A DNA stretch of 64,000 bases from Streptomyces hyaluromycini. Lineage in GTDB: Bacteria; Actinomycetota; Actinomycetes; Streptomycetales; Streptomycetaceae. How positions within the stretch are numbered: position 1 is the first letter of the stretch; every line of letters starts with the position of its first letter. Of the stretch, positions 55,212-63,991 are shown piece by piece. A program made the position numbers and the translations under genes. The stretch spans positions 271,157-335,156 of the forward strand of contig NZ_BCFL01000028.1 of the NCBI RefSeq assembly GCF_002217755.1, in the 5' to 3' direction. Under the pieces are notes generated by a model, which was not told the origin of the DNA, made no database searches, and worked only from the letters and a program-made list of their open reading frames with translations.

Positions 55212-55712
55212 TCAGACGGCCCGGTTGCGCCGCCGGGCGAGTTCGTCGGCGGGGTTGTGCCCGACGAGCGTCTCGCCGGTGTCGACGCGCTCCCCGTGCA
55301 GCTGGGAGAGCGCGCTCTCCACGTCCCGCCACACCACACCGACCGCGATCCCGAAGACGCCCTGACCGCCCTGGAGCAGGGCGTGGACCTCGTCCGGCGA
55401 GCTGCACTCGTAGACCGTGGCGCCGTCGCTCATCAGGGTCATGCGCTCCAGGTCACGGAAACCGCGTTCCCTGAGGTGCTGGACGGCGGTGCGGATGTTC
55501 TGGAGGGACACCCCGGTGTCCAGGAACCGCTTGACGATCTTCAGGACGACGACGTCCCGGAAGCTGTACAGACGCTGGGTGCCCGACCCGTGGGCGGGCC
55601 GCACGCTGGGCTCGACCAGGCCGGTACGGGCCCAGTAGTCGAGCTGCCGGTAGGTGATGCCGGCCGCCGCGCAGGCCGTGGGCCCGCGGTAGCCGATCTC
55701 CTCGGTCGCCAT
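55212..55712 (-). CDS. MerR-family regulator
   Basis: 166 aa from ATG 55712 with GGAGGGG upstream. N-terminal winged HTH (GPTACAAAGITYRQLDYWAR, then TQRLYSFRDVVVLKIVKRF) and a dimerisation helix; the C-terminus (SPDEVHALLQGGQGVFGIAV) is an effector-like region without cysteine ligands. An upstream GTG at 55835, also with GGAGGT, would add a 41-residue Gly/Pro-rich extension. It resembles Rv1830 of mycobacteria, which lies in the same neighbourhood. Target unknown. Confidence 0.85.
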   Translation of the reverse strand: MATEEIGYRGPTACAAAGITYRQLDYWARTGLVEPSVRPAHGSGTQRLYSFRDVVVLKIVKRFLDTGVSLQNIRTAVQHLRERGFRDLERMTLMSDGATVYECSSPDEVHALLQGGQGVFGIAVGVVWRDVESALSQLHGERVDTGETLVGHNPADELARRRNRAV

Positions 55713-56056
55713 GGACGCCGCCCCTCCGCCGCTCGGCACTGCGATCGGCCGCTGCGGGGCGTGCGGGTACCGACCACTCTCCCCGAAACCGCGTTCCGGG
55801 GCACCCCCAGCCGTACCGTCGCCGCTGCTTCTCACGCCGACCTCCGTCCTTGACCTGCCTTCTCGACGGTAGGCAGTCACCAGGGGTGCGTCAACGATCG
55901 CCACACTCGGCACGCCGAGTGATAATCACCCTAGGAGTGGTTTCCCGTGCTCCACCGCGGGGAAAGGCTAGCCGAATGCTCTGGCGGCAAGCCGTAGGAC
56001 GCTCTCAATGGCCGCTGGCAATTGCCCATGAGTTTCGGCTGTGACCAGCCGCGAAC
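55713..56056. other. intergenic region upstream of the MerR gene
   Basis: No gene is seen. CACTCGG (55904-55910) and CCGAGTG (55915-55921) form a palindrome, followed by TGATAATCACCCTAGG, a likely promoter. The MerR reading frame runs open through this region without a clear start before 55835, so it may hold a long leader. Confidence 0.4.
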
Positions 56057-56092
56057 CGGCCCGTCACCGACCTTCCGGTGGGTGACGGGCCG
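56057..56092 (-). terminator. terminator after the DUF151 gene
   Basis: CGGCCCGTCACC (56057-56068) pairs perfectly with GGTGACGGGCCG (56081-56092) over a 12-nt loop, 10 bp past the stop. Confidence 0.8.
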
Positions 56093-56102
56093 CTCGGGTC
56101 TC

Positions 56103-56576
56103 TCACTGGCTGCTGGTGCCGAAGTCCTCGGGCGAGATCTGGTCGAGGAACTCGCGGAACTTCTCCACCTCGTCCTCCTGCTCGTCCGGGATCGCGATGC
56201 CCGCGTCGTCCAGCACCGTGTCGCTGCCGTAGATCGGCGTCCCGGTGCGCAGCGCCAGCGCTATGGCGTCGGACGGACGGGCGCTCACCTCGACCCCGCT
56301 GGCGAAGACCAGCTCCGCGTAGAAGACGCCCTCACGCAGGTCCGTGATGCGCACCTCGGTGAGCTCCTGGCCGACGGCCTCCAGCACGTCCTTGAACAGG
56401 TCGTGGGTCAGCGGCCTGGCAGGCGCCATGCCCTGCTGGGCGAACGCGATCGCCGTCGCCTCCCCCGGCCCGATCCAGATGGGGAGGTAACGGTCGCCTC
56501 CCACTTCGCGCAGGAGCACGATCGGTTGGTTGGAGGGCATTTCCACCCGGACACCTACGACATCGAGCTCGTTCAC
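56103..56576 (-). CDS. DUF151 / bifunctional nuclease family protein
   Basis: 157 aa from GTG 56576. It matches the BFN domain throughout: VGVRVEMPSNQPIVLLREVG then YLPIWIGPGEATAIAFAQQG, later VFYAELVFASGVEVSARPSD and AIALALRTGTPIYGSD. Plant members show nuclease activity; bacterial function is unsettled. It corresponds to Rv1829 and sits between two MerR genes as in mycobacteria. It shares a transcript with the upstream FtsR-like gene (91 bp gap). Confidence 0.9.
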   Translation of the reverse strand: MNELDVVGVRVEMPSNQPIVLLREVGGDRYLPIWIGPGEATAIAFAQQGMAPARPLTHDLFKDVLEAVGQELTEVRITDLREGVFYAELVFASGVEVSARPSDAIALALRTGTPIYGSDTVLDDAGIAIPDEQEDEVEKFREFLDQISPEDFGTSSQ

Positions 56577-56667
56577 ACAGCAACCCTAGGCCGTGCCCGG
56601 GACGTTTGGGTAGTCGGGCCGGGAACGCACGCCCGATCCGGCCTCAGCCCGGGTCCTGTCGTGGTAC

Positions 56668-57405
56668 TCACGGCAGCCGCACCCCGAGCGCGATCTGCAC
56701 CAGTGCGGCGTGCAGCTTCACCGTGAGCGCCGCCAGCTCCTTCGTACGGGCCTCCGCATGGGCCCTGGTCTGCGGGTTGCGGTGGCGCTTGAGCGGGGCC
56801 ACCACCTGGTCCACCAGACCGGCCTCGCGGTCGGCGGCGGCCTTCATCACCCGAAGATGACGCGGCTCGATCCCGAACCGGCCCAGCTCGGCCACGAGCG
56901 AGGCCACGGTGACCGTCTCGGCGTCGTACACACCGCTCTCCAGCGGAGCGATCAGTCCGTACGACTCCCACTCCGTGAGGCAGTTCTCGTCGATGTCGGC
57001 AGCCGCGAGCAGCTCGTCCCGGCCGATCCGGGCCACCGTGGGCGCCTCGGAAACCGTCGGCACCGCCTCACCGTCGCGCTGGCGCCCCAGCACGGGCAGC
57101 TGCACCGCCTCGCCGCGCTCCATGGCGTCCAGGTACTCCCGGATGACCTTGAGCGGCAGATAGTGGTCCCGCTGCATCCGCAGCACGTGTCCCAGACGCT
57201 CCACGTCCCCGGCGCTGAACTTCCGGTACCCGGAAGGGGTCCGGCGCGGCTCGATGAGCCCCTCCGACTCCAGGAAACGGATCTTGGAGATGGTGACTTC
57301 GGGGAACTCGTCGCGCAGCACGTTCAGCACGGTGCCGATGCTCATCAGCCCGGGTTCCGTGGCGGCGGTGCCGTGACCGGTACCGCCGCTCGGTGTGTGC
57401 AGCAT
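56668..57405 (-). CDS. FtsR-like MerR-family regulator
   Basis: 245 aa, longer than usual MerR proteins. HTH at residues 22-90 (LRDEFPEVTISKIRFLESEG then LIEPRRTPSGYRKFSAGDVE), a linker, and a C-terminal helical domain (AETVTVASLVAELGRFGIEP then RHLRVMKAAADREAGLVDQV). It matches Rv1828 of mycobacteria and FtsR of Corynebacterium, where it activates ftsZ; that role is by homology. GAAGG precedes the ATG. The gene follows the FHA gene by 42 bp. Confidence 0.88.
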   Translation of the reverse strand: MLHTPSGGTGHGTAATEPGLMSIGTVLNVLRDEFPEVTISKIRFLESEGLIEPRRTPSGYRKFSAGDVERLGHVLRMQRDHYLPLKVIREYLDAMERGEAVQLPVLGRQRDGEAVPTVSEAPTVARIGRDELLAAADIDENCLTEWESYGLIAPLESGVYDAETVTVASLVAELGRFGIEPRHLRVMKAAADREAGLVDQVVAPLKRHRNPQTRAHAEARTKELAALTVKLHAALVQIALGVRLP

Positions 57406-57447
57406 GGACCTTCTTCCCTGGGGTCCCCCGGACGAGGTCCGGCGGGG

Positions 57448-58278
57448 TCAGATGCCCTGTCGGCTCGCGTAGAAGACCAGCCGGTACTTGCCGATCTGGA
57501 CCTCGTCGCCGTTCGACAGAGCGACCTGGTCGATGCGCTCCCGGTTGACGTACGTACCGTTGAGGCTGCCGACGTCGGCCACCGTGAACGAGCCGTCCGG
57601 CTGGCGGCGGAACTCCACGTGCCGGCGCGAGACCGTCACGTCGTCCAGGAAGATGTCGCTCTGCGGGTGGCGGCCGGCCGTGGTCAGGTCGCTGTCCAGC
57701 AGGAAGCGGCTGCCCGAGTTGGGGCCACGACGCACGACCAGCAGCGCGGAGCCGAGCGGCAGCGCGTCGACCGCCGCCTGCGCCTCGGGCGAGAGCGACG
57801 GCATCTGGGTCTGGCCGGTGACCTCGGCGTCGTAGGCCTCCAGACCGGAGATCGAGATCGTGGACGTCGTCTCCGACGCACGCTCGGGGACGGATCCCGC
57901 GCGCAGCGGGGCTCCGCAGTTGGAACAGAAGCGGGCGTTCTCCGCGTTGCGGTTACCGCACCTCGTACAAACCAGGGCCGACATGGACGGATCCTCCTGC
58001 CGCGGCTGCCCCGCCGGGGCGTTGGACGCGTACGGGCCGGAGGCAAACCCTCCACCCGCACCTGAGGTTGACGGTTGCCCGAAACCTATGCCGCCGGACT
58101 GGGACGGGTCAACTGACGGCGCGCCCTGACCTCCCGAAATGTCACCCCCCGGACCAGCCACCTGGTCCCGGAACAGCGGGCGCTGGCCCTCCGCGTCGGG
58201 CTGTGCCCGATGGCGAGCGGTCGCGTTGTCGCTACCCTCTCGCGCGCTCTTGCCGAACAACTTCGCAAACAACTTCAC
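57448..58278 (-). CDS. GarA/OdhI-like FHA protein with zinc ribbon
   Basis: 276 aa from GTG 58278 (AAGGGG upstream). Residues 1-100 are a flexible Gly/Pro-rich tail; a zinc ribbon follows (C104, C107, C118, C121); then SETTSTISI, which retains the ETTS kinase-target motif of GarA/OdhI (T137/T138); then a C-terminal FHA domain (about 180-270) with AGRHPQSDIFLDDVTVSRRH and NGTYVNRERI. GarA and OdhI inhibit oxoglutarate dehydrogenase unless phosphorylated by Ser/Thr kinases. The long tail and zinc ribbon are additions relative to mycobacterial GarA. Confidence 0.88.
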   Translation of the reverse strand: MKLFAKLFGKSAREGSDNATARHRAQPDAEGQRPLFRDQVAGPGGDISGGQGAPSVDPSQSGGIGFGQPSTSGAGGGFASGPYASNAPAGQPRQEDPSMSALVCTRCGNRNAENARFCSNCGAPLRAGSVPERASETTSTISISGLEAYDAEVTGQTQMPSLSPEAQAAVDALPLGSALLVVRRGPNSGSRFLLDSDLTTAGRHPQSDIFLDDVTVSRRHVEFRRQPDGSFTVADVGSLNGTYVNRERIDQVALSNGDEVQIGKYRLVFYASRQGI

Positions 58279-58468
58279 GGGCGATTCCCCTTGACCGAAA
58301 CAGACCCGCCCGTGGGGCAGGACGAACCCTGACTGAATAAACCGGCCGACCCGGACAACCACACAACGTCCGTATCCACCAGACAGTTTCCACCACGCTC
58401 CGGTTCCCCGGTGCGCCGACCCCCCGCATCCTCATGCCCCCGCCCGACGTCCCCCATGCACCGCCGGT

Positions 58469-59314
58469 TCACTGTGAGGACGACCGAGCGTAGTCAGGCT
58501 GCTTCGCCGGTCGCAAGGCATCCACGACGATCCTGGTGGACCGCTCGACGGTCACAGTCGCCTGTTCCTTCTCCAGGGTCTGCACCACGCCTCCGGGGAT
58601 GTTGAGAGCCGGTTCGAGGTCCTGCGGCTTGCCGATCACCCTGAAAACGTAGGGCTGGGTGATCTTGTTCCCATCGACGCTCACACTCTTCCCGGAGTCG
58701 GTGAGGTAGGTGCCGGCGATCACCCGTACCCCGTTGACCTGGATCGCCTCCGCACCGGCCGCGCGCAGCTCCTGGATCGCGTCGAGCAGCATGTCCGCCT
58801 GCACCGTCCCCTTCGGGTCGTCGACCGTCATCGTGATGCCAGGACCCTGCGCCGCCACGGTGCCCGCGAGAATACCGAGTTGCCTCTCCTTCTCGGCCGT
58901 CTGCCTGCGGGCCTCCGCCGCCTGGTCGGAACTGCTCTGCAACTCCTCGCGCTGCTTCTCGAGTCCTGTCTTCTCGTCCTCAAGACGCTGAGTACGGTCG
59001 TCCAGTTCATCGAGGATGCGAACAAGATCTTCCTGACGGGCCCCGCGCAGCGCACTGTCGCTGTCGCTGTTCGACGCCACCTGAACGGCGAGCCCGAATC
59101 CGAGCCCGAACAGCAGCACGGCGACGATCAGTTGGGCCCTGCTCACGCGGGGTGGCCACAGCCCCTGGACCAGCCGCCGGCGGCCGGTCAGCCCGGCCCC
59201 CGGCTTCGGTTCGGCGCCGGACTCGGCCTCCGGCGCGGCGGCCGGCACCTCGGCCGGGAGTTCTCTGCGCAGCCGGTGCTCCGGCCGCTCCTCGTGCTCG
59301 CTCATGCCGCTCAC
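58469..59314 (-). CDS. DUF881 membrane protein
   Basis: 281 aa from GTG 59314, overlapping the sbp stop (GTGA); ATG 59305 is an alternative. Cytosolic N-terminal 50 residues, one helix (AQLIVAVLLFGLGFGLAVQV), then an extracytoplasmic coiled coil (RQEDLVRILDELDDRTQRLE onward to about 150) and the DUF881 domain (GPGITMTVDDPKG, AEAIQVNGVRVI). Function unknown; conserved with sbp and a second DUF881 gene in actinobacteria, possibly envelope- or division-related. Confidence 0.9.
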   Translation of the reverse strand: MSGMSEHEERPEHRLRRELPAEVPAAAPEAESGAEPKPGAGLTGRRRLVQGLWPPRVSRAQLIVAVLLFGLGFGLAVQVASNSDSDSALRGARQEDLVRILDELDDRTQRLEDEKTGLEKQREELQSSSDQAAEARRQTAEKERQLGILAGTVAAQGPGITMTVDDPKGTVQADMLLDAIQELRAAGAEAIQVNGVRVIAGTYLTDSGKSVSVDGNKITQPYVFRVIGKPQDLEPALNIPGGVVQTLEKEQATVTVERSTRIVVDALRPAKQPDYARSSSQ

Positions 59315-59643
59315 GCCCTGAACACGTGTCGCCGGATCGCCGCGGCGTTGGAGAAGATGCGGATACCGAGGACCACCACGACGCCCGTGGACAGCTGCGA
59401 GCCCACACCCAACTTGTCGCCGAGGAAGACGATCAGCGCGGCCACCACCACGTTCGACAGGAACGACACCACGAAGACCTTGTCGTCGAAGATCCCGTCC
59501 AGCATGGCCCGCAGACCGCCGAAGACGGCGTCGAGCGCCGCGACGACGGCGATCGGCAGATACGGCTCGACGACCGCCGGAACCTCAGGCCGGACCAACA
59601 GTCCGGCCACGACGCCCACGACGAGGCCAAGTACGGCGATCAC
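59311..59643 (-). CDS. sbp: small basic protein, DUF1290
   Basis: 110 aa, three to four membrane helices: AVLGLVVGVVAGLLVRPEVP, LPIAVVAALDAVFGGLRAML, VFVVSFLSNVVVAALIVFLG. Start GTG 59643 overlaps the upstream stop. It belongs to the sbp family known in Bacillus upstream of ftsZ and conserved in this order (DUF881-sbp-DUF881) in actinobacteria. Function unknown. Confidence 0.9.
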   Translation of the reverse strand: MIAVLGLVVGVVAGLLVRPEVPAVVEPYLPIAVVAALDAVFGGLRAMLDGIFDDKVFVVSFLSNVVVAALIVFLGDKLGVGSQLSTGVVVVLGIRIFSNAAAIRRHVFRA

Positions 59644-60560
59644 GATGTGCCCTTCTCAGTCTTCTCGGTGTACGGCTGTGCTGTACGTACGATCACGCTG
59701 GGAGCGGCGGGCAACCGGACGTCACTCTCCGTGGAGATGGTCGCCCGGATGTCGAAGTTCTCCTCCAGCGCGTGCAGATACAGCCCGTCGGGACTGTCCT
59801 GGAACCTGGAGCCGAGCCTCGCCCCGTCCCCCACCGCCAACACCGTGTACGGCGGTACCAGCGGCCTGTTGTCGACCAGTATCGCGTCCCCCGCGGCCCT
59901 GATCGCGGACAGGGCGGTCAGCCGCTGCCCGTTGATGGAGATCGCCTCGGCGCCCGAGGCCCACAGCCCGTTCACGACGCGCTGCATGTCATGGTCCCGC
60001 ACCCGGCCGGTGTCGGAGAATCCCGAGGTCTCCCGGGGATTGCCGGCATCGCCGCCCGAGGAGGCCGCCTTGGCGTCGTTCACCACCAGCTTCACGCCGG
60101 GACCGTGCACCGCCGTGGCGCCCGACAGGACGTCCACCAGGTCCGCCTGCCCACTGCCGCCGCTCTCCTTCAGTGCGGCGCGCTGACGGGCGCTGACGTC
60201 GTCCCGCAGCTTGTCGACATTGGTCTCCAGCTTGTCCGCGGCCGCCGTCTCCCGGTCGACCCGGTCGATGAGCTCCTGACGCTCCTTGGCCACGACGGGC
60301 GCCGTCACGCGCGCCTGCGCCGCTCCCACGGTCACCACGAGTGCCGCAAGCACCAGACCACCGGCGAGGCCCAGCCTGGCCCGGAGCGTCTTCGGCATGC
60401 CGCCGTCCTGCCCCTGAGCCCGCTTCCGGGCGGCCGCCTCGGCATACCCGTCGTCGAGGCTGTGGTCCATGACGTTGGTGATCAACGACATGGAGGCGTC
60501 CGGGCGCGGCGGCCTGGCGGCGCTGCTCCGAACGGGGGGTTGCTGCGGCATGCCGCACAT
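59640..60560 (-). CDS. DUF881 membrane protein (first copy)
   Basis: 306 aa from ATG 60560; a second ATG three codons later is possible. The N-terminus is Pro-rich, then MSLITNVMDHSLDDGYAEAA, one helix (LGLAGGLVLAALVVTVGAAQ), a coiled coil (RQELIDRVDRETAAADKLET) and the DUF881 domain (GPGVKLVVNDAK, AEAISINGQRLT). Shares fold and order with the second DUF881 gene but is clearly diverged. It opens the three-gene overlap chain. Confidence 0.88.
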   Translation of the reverse strand: MCGMPQQPPVRSSAARPPRPDASMSLITNVMDHSLDDGYAEAAARKRAQGQDGGMPKTLRARLGLAGGLVLAALVVTVGAAQARVTAPVVAKERQELIDRVDRETAAADKLETNVDKLRDDVSARQRAALKESGGSGQADLVDVLSGATAVHGPGVKLVVNDAKAASSGGDAGNPRETSGFSDTGRVRDHDMQRVVNGLWASGAEAISINGQRLTALSAIRAAGDAILVDNRPLVPPYTVLAVGDGARLGSRFQDSPDGLYLHALEENFDIRATISTESDVRLPAAPSVIVRTAQPYTEKTEKGTS

Positions 60561-60657
60561 CGTCGCACGTTGCGACCGGTACCTCCGAACGGCCCCACCG
60601 GCGTGCCGGACCGGCCCCCGTGGGGACACGTGTCCGGCACGCACGCGTGCAGCGGTT

Positions 60658-63153
60658 TTACCGTCCGGCGCTGTCCACGGTCGCCGACCACTCGTCCAAC
60701 AGGGCCTGAGCGGAGGCGTCGTCGGGCCCCTCGGCCCACAGATGGGTGACCGCCTCGGCCGGGTCGGGCAGCACCATCACCCAGCGCCCGTCGGTCTCGA
60801 CGACCCGCACACCGTCCGTGGTGTCGACAAAGCGATCCCCGGCCGCCTCGACGACACGCCGCATGACCAGTCCCTTGACAGCCCACGGGGTGGCCAGGTC
60901 CCGCTTGAGGACATGCGCCTTCGGGATCCGAGCGTCGATCTGGCTGAGGGTGAGCTGCGTCCGCGCCACCAGACCGATCAGGCGCACGAAGGCCGCCGTA
61001 CCGTCGTAGACGCTGCTGAACTCCGGAACGATGAACCCGCCCTTGCCGTCACCGCCGAAGATGGTGCCTTCCTCGCGCCCCACGCGCGTGAGGTCGTCGG
61101 GAGAGGTGGTCGTCCACTCGACCTGGGTGCCGTGGTACGCCGCCACCTGCTCGGCGATCCTGGTCGTGGTGACCGGAAGCGCCACCCGCCCGCTGCGCCG
61201 CTCGGCGGCGACCAGGTCGAGCATCACCAGCAGCGCCCGGTCGTCCTCGATGATGCGGCCCTTCTCGTCCACCAGGGACAGCCGCTCACCGACCGGGTCG
61301 AACCGCACACCGAACGCGGCCCCCGAGGACGCCACGATCTCACCGAGACGCACCAGCCCCGCTCGCCGCTGGTCGGCCGTCTCCGTGGGCCTGGCCTCGT
61401 TCAGGCCGGGGTTGATGGTCAGCGAGTCCACACCGAGTTTGCCGAGCAGGCTGGGCAGCACAAGCCCGGCGCTGCCGTTCGAGGCGTCCACGACGACCTT
61501 CAGACCCGCTTCGGCGATCCCGGTCGTGTCCACGTTCCGCAGCAGCGACCCGGTGTACGAGTCGAAGACGCTGGCCGGGAAGTACAGGTCACCGATCTCA
61601 CCGGGGAACGCACGCCGGTACTCCTGCCGCGCGAAGATCCGGTCCAGCTTGCGCTGGCTGGCCTGGGAGAGGTCGGCGCCCTGTCCGTCGAAGAACATGA
61701 TGTCGACGGAGTCCGGCACCCCGGGCGAGGTCCGGATCATGATCCCGCCGGCACTGCCCCGCCCGGTCTGCTGCCGTGCCACGGGCAGCGGCACGTTCTC
61801 CAGGTCGCGTACCTCGATGGCACTGGCCTGGAGCGCGGAGATCACCGCCCGCTTGAGCGCACGGGCACCGCGGGAGTGGTCGCGGGCCGTCGTGACGGTG
61901 GACCCCTTCTTCAGGGTGGTGGCATACGCGCCGGCCAGCCGCACGGCCAGCTCCGGGGTGATCTCGACGTTCAGGATCCCCGACACGCCTCGGGCGCCGA
62001 ACAGATGAGCCTGGCCCCGCGACTCCCAGATCACCGAGGTGTTGACGAAGGCGCCGGCCTCGATGGTCTTGAAGGGATAGACCCGGACATTGCCCTGAAC
62101 GATCGATTCTTCACCGATCAGGCACTCGTCACCGATGACCGCCCCGTCCTCGATCCGCGCGGCCCGCATGATGTCGGTGTTCTTCCCGACGACGCAGCCC
62201 CGCAGATTGCTGTGCTGCCCGACGTACACGTTGTCGTGGACGACGGCCCGGTGCAGGAAGGCTCCGCTCTTCACGACGACATTGGAGCCGACGACGGTGT
62301 GCTCCCGGATTTCCGCGCCGGCCTCGACCTTGGCGTAGTCACCGATGTACAACGGGCCCCGCAGGACGGCGTCCGCATGCACCTCGGCCCCCTCGGCGAC
62401 CCAGACACCGGGGGATATCTCGAAGCCGTCGATGTCGACGTCGACCTTGCCCTCCAGGACGTCGGCCTGCGCCTTCACGTACGACTCGTGGGTGCCGACG
62501 TCCTCCCAGTAGCCCTCGGCGATATAGCCGTAGATCGGCTTGCCTTCCTTCATCAGTTGCGGGAAGACATCACCGGACCAGTCGACGGGAACGTCGGCCT
62601 CGACGTAGTCGAATACTTCGGGCTCCATGACATAGATGCCCGTGTTCACCGTGTCGGAGAAGACCTGACCCCAGGTCGGCTTCTCGAGGAAGCGCTCGAC
62701 CTTGCCTTCCTCGTCAACGATGGTGATGCCGAATTCCAGCGGATTGGGCACACGCGTCAGGCAGACCGTGACGAGCGCGCCCTTTGCCTTGTGGAAGTTG
62801 ATCAGTTCGGTGAGGTCGAAGTCGGTCAGCGCATCGCCGGATATGACGAGGAAAGCATCGTCCTTCAACGCCTCTTCGGCGTTCTTGACGCTTCCGGCGG
62901 TACCGAGTGGCTTCTCCTCGTTGGCATAGGTGAGCTCCATACCGAGCTCCTCGCCGTCCCCGAAGTAGTTCTTGACCAGCGATGCCAGGAACTGCACAGT
63001 GACGACGGTCTCGGTGAGCCCATGCCTTTTGAGCAGCCGTAGCACGTGCTCCATGATCGGCCGGTTGACGACCGGAAGGAGTGGCTTGGGCATGCTGGAG
63101 GTCATGGGGCGAAGGCGAGTGCCTTCACCACCGGCCATCACGACGGCCTTCAT
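60658..63153 (-). CDS. mannose-1-phosphate guanylyltransferase-like / phosphomannomutase-like fusion
   Basis: 831 aa. Residues 1-230 form a nucleotidyltransferase (VVMAGGEGTRLRPMTSSMPK, GDALTDFD with the metal Asp). Residues 245-370 form a left-handed beta-helix of hexapeptide repeats. Residues 385-831 look like a phosphohexomutase, but active-site motifs are altered: the phosphoserine loop reads IRTSPGVPDS (471-482) rather than TASHNP, the metal loop FDPVGERL (618-625) rather than DGDGDR, and the sugar loop GGDGKGG (700-706) rather than GEXSGH. It probably makes GDP-mannose or another NDP-sugar, with a non-catalytic or regulatory C-terminal half. GAGGAGGA precedes the ATG. Confidence 0.88.
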   Translation of the reverse strand: MKAVVMAGGEGTRLRPMTSSMPKPLLPVVNRPIMEHVLRLLKRHGLTETVVTVQFLASLVKNYFGDGEELGMELTYANEEKPLGTAGSVKNAEEALKDDAFLVISGDALTDFDLTELINFHKAKGALVTVCLTRVPNPLEFGITIVDEEGKVERFLEKPTWGQVFSDTVNTGIYVMEPEVFDYVEADVPVDWSGDVFPQLMKEGKPIYGYIAEGYWEDVGTHESYVKAQADVLEGKVDVDIDGFEISPGVWVAEGAEVHADAVLRGPLYIGDYAKVEAGAEIREHTVVGSNVVVKSGAFLHRAVVHDNVYVGQHSNLRGCVVGKNTDIMRAARIEDGAVIGDECLIGEESIVQGNVRVYPFKTIEAGAFVNTSVIWESRGQAHLFGARGVSGILNVEITPELAVRLAGAYATTLKKGSTVTTARDHSRGARALKRAVISALQASAIEVRDLENVPLPVARQQTGRGSAGGIMIRTSPGVPDSVDIMFFDGQGADLSQASQRKLDRIFARQEYRRAFPGEIGDLYFPASVFDSYTGSLLRNVDTTGIAEAGLKVVVDASNGSAGLVLPSLLGKLGVDSLTINPGLNEARPTETADQRRAGLVRLGEIVASSGAAFGVRFDPVGERLSLVDEKGRIIEDDRALLVMLDLVAAERRSGRVALPVTTTRIAEQVAAYHGTQVEWTTTSPDDLTRVGREEGTIFGGDGKGGFIVPEFSSVYDGTAAFVRLIGLVARTQLTLSQIDARIPKAHVLKRDLATPWAVKGLVMRRVVEAAGDRFVDTTDGVRVVETDGRWVMVLPDPAEAVTHLWAEGPDDASAQALLDEWSATVDSAGR

Positions 63154-63280
63154 GTCGGAAGCGTCCTCCTCTAAGAGATGACGGTCTAGCCGACTTCACC
63201 CGTCAAGATTGTCCCGCACTTTTCCGCCGCGGGCCATCGAGAGCTTTCGAGGGGCCACCACGTCCGGACAATCGCCGAGC

Positions 63281-63889
63281 TCAATCGGCTGTGGCGTCCG
63301 CACGAACCAGGCGACGGACCTGCACCACGTAGAGCACTCCTGCCCACCAGTACAGGGTTGTACCCCAACCTGCGAACGCCCATCCGAAAATAGCAGCGAG
63401 TGACGAGATCCAACCGCTTCCGTCACTGAGCAGGAGGAGCGGGAACGCGTACATCAGATTGAACGTCGCGGCCTTCCCGAGGAAGTTCACCTGCGGCGGC
63501 GGATAGCCGTGCCGCCGGAGGATCCCCACCATCACCAGCAGAACCAGCTCACGCAGCAGTAGTACGGCCGTCAGCCAGAGCGGCAGGATCTCCCGCCAGG
63601 TGAGTCCGACCAGCGTCGACAGCACGTACAGCCGGTCTGCGGCGGGGTCCAGCAGCCGGCCGAGGCTGCTGATCTGGTTCCAGCGCCGGGCGAGCTTGCC
63701 GTCCAGGTAGTCGCTGACGCCGCTGAAGAGGAGTACCAGCAGGGCCCAGCCGTCGCTCTTGGGCCCGCCGAACTCGGGCCTGAGGATCAACCACAGGAAG
63801 ACGGGCACGCCGACGAGGCGCGCCATGCTGAGGATGTTCGGGATGGTGAGGACACGGTCCGTTTGGACACGCGTCTCCTGGACCTCCAC
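63281..63889 (-). CDS. CDP-alcohol phosphatidyltransferase (PgsA-like)
   Basis: 202 aa from GTG 63889 with AGGAGG 7 nt upstream. The catalytic CDP-alcohol motif D-G-x2-A-R-x8-G-x3-D-x3-D is intact at residues about 62-84 (DYLDGKLARRW, SSLGRLLDPAADR). About six membrane helices. It transfers a phosphatidyl group from CDP-diacylglycerol to glycerol phosphate or another alcohol. The second-copy PgsA2 (Rv1822) of mycobacteria is the closest analogue by context; the acceptor is uncertain. Confidence 0.88.
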   Translation of the reverse strand: MEVQETRVQTDRVLTIPNILSMARLVGVPVFLWLILRPEFGGPKSDGWALLVLLFSGVSDYLDGKLARRWNQISSLGRLLDPAADRLYVLSTLVGLTWREILPLWLTAVLLLRELVLLVMVGILRRHGYPPPQVNFLGKAATFNLMYAFPLLLLSDGSGWISSLAAIFGWAFAGWGTTLYWWAGVLYVVQVRRLVRADATAD

Positions 63890-63953
63890 CCGGGGGCCTC
63901 CTGTGGTGGGAAACGAGCCAACTTTTCCCCCTGACCCTACCTCAACGCAAAAA

Positions 63954-63991
63954 AGCTCTGGCTCTTGGGCAGGTGCCCAAGAGCCAGAGCT
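63954..63991 (-). terminator. strong rho-independent terminator of an off-window gene
   Basis: AGCTCTGGCTCTTGGGC (63954-63970) and its perfect complement at 63975-63991 flank a 4-nt loop. On the minus strand a TTTTTT run follows, so it ends a minus-strand gene lying beyond 64000. It also insulates the phosphatidyltransferase promoter. Confidence 0.88.
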
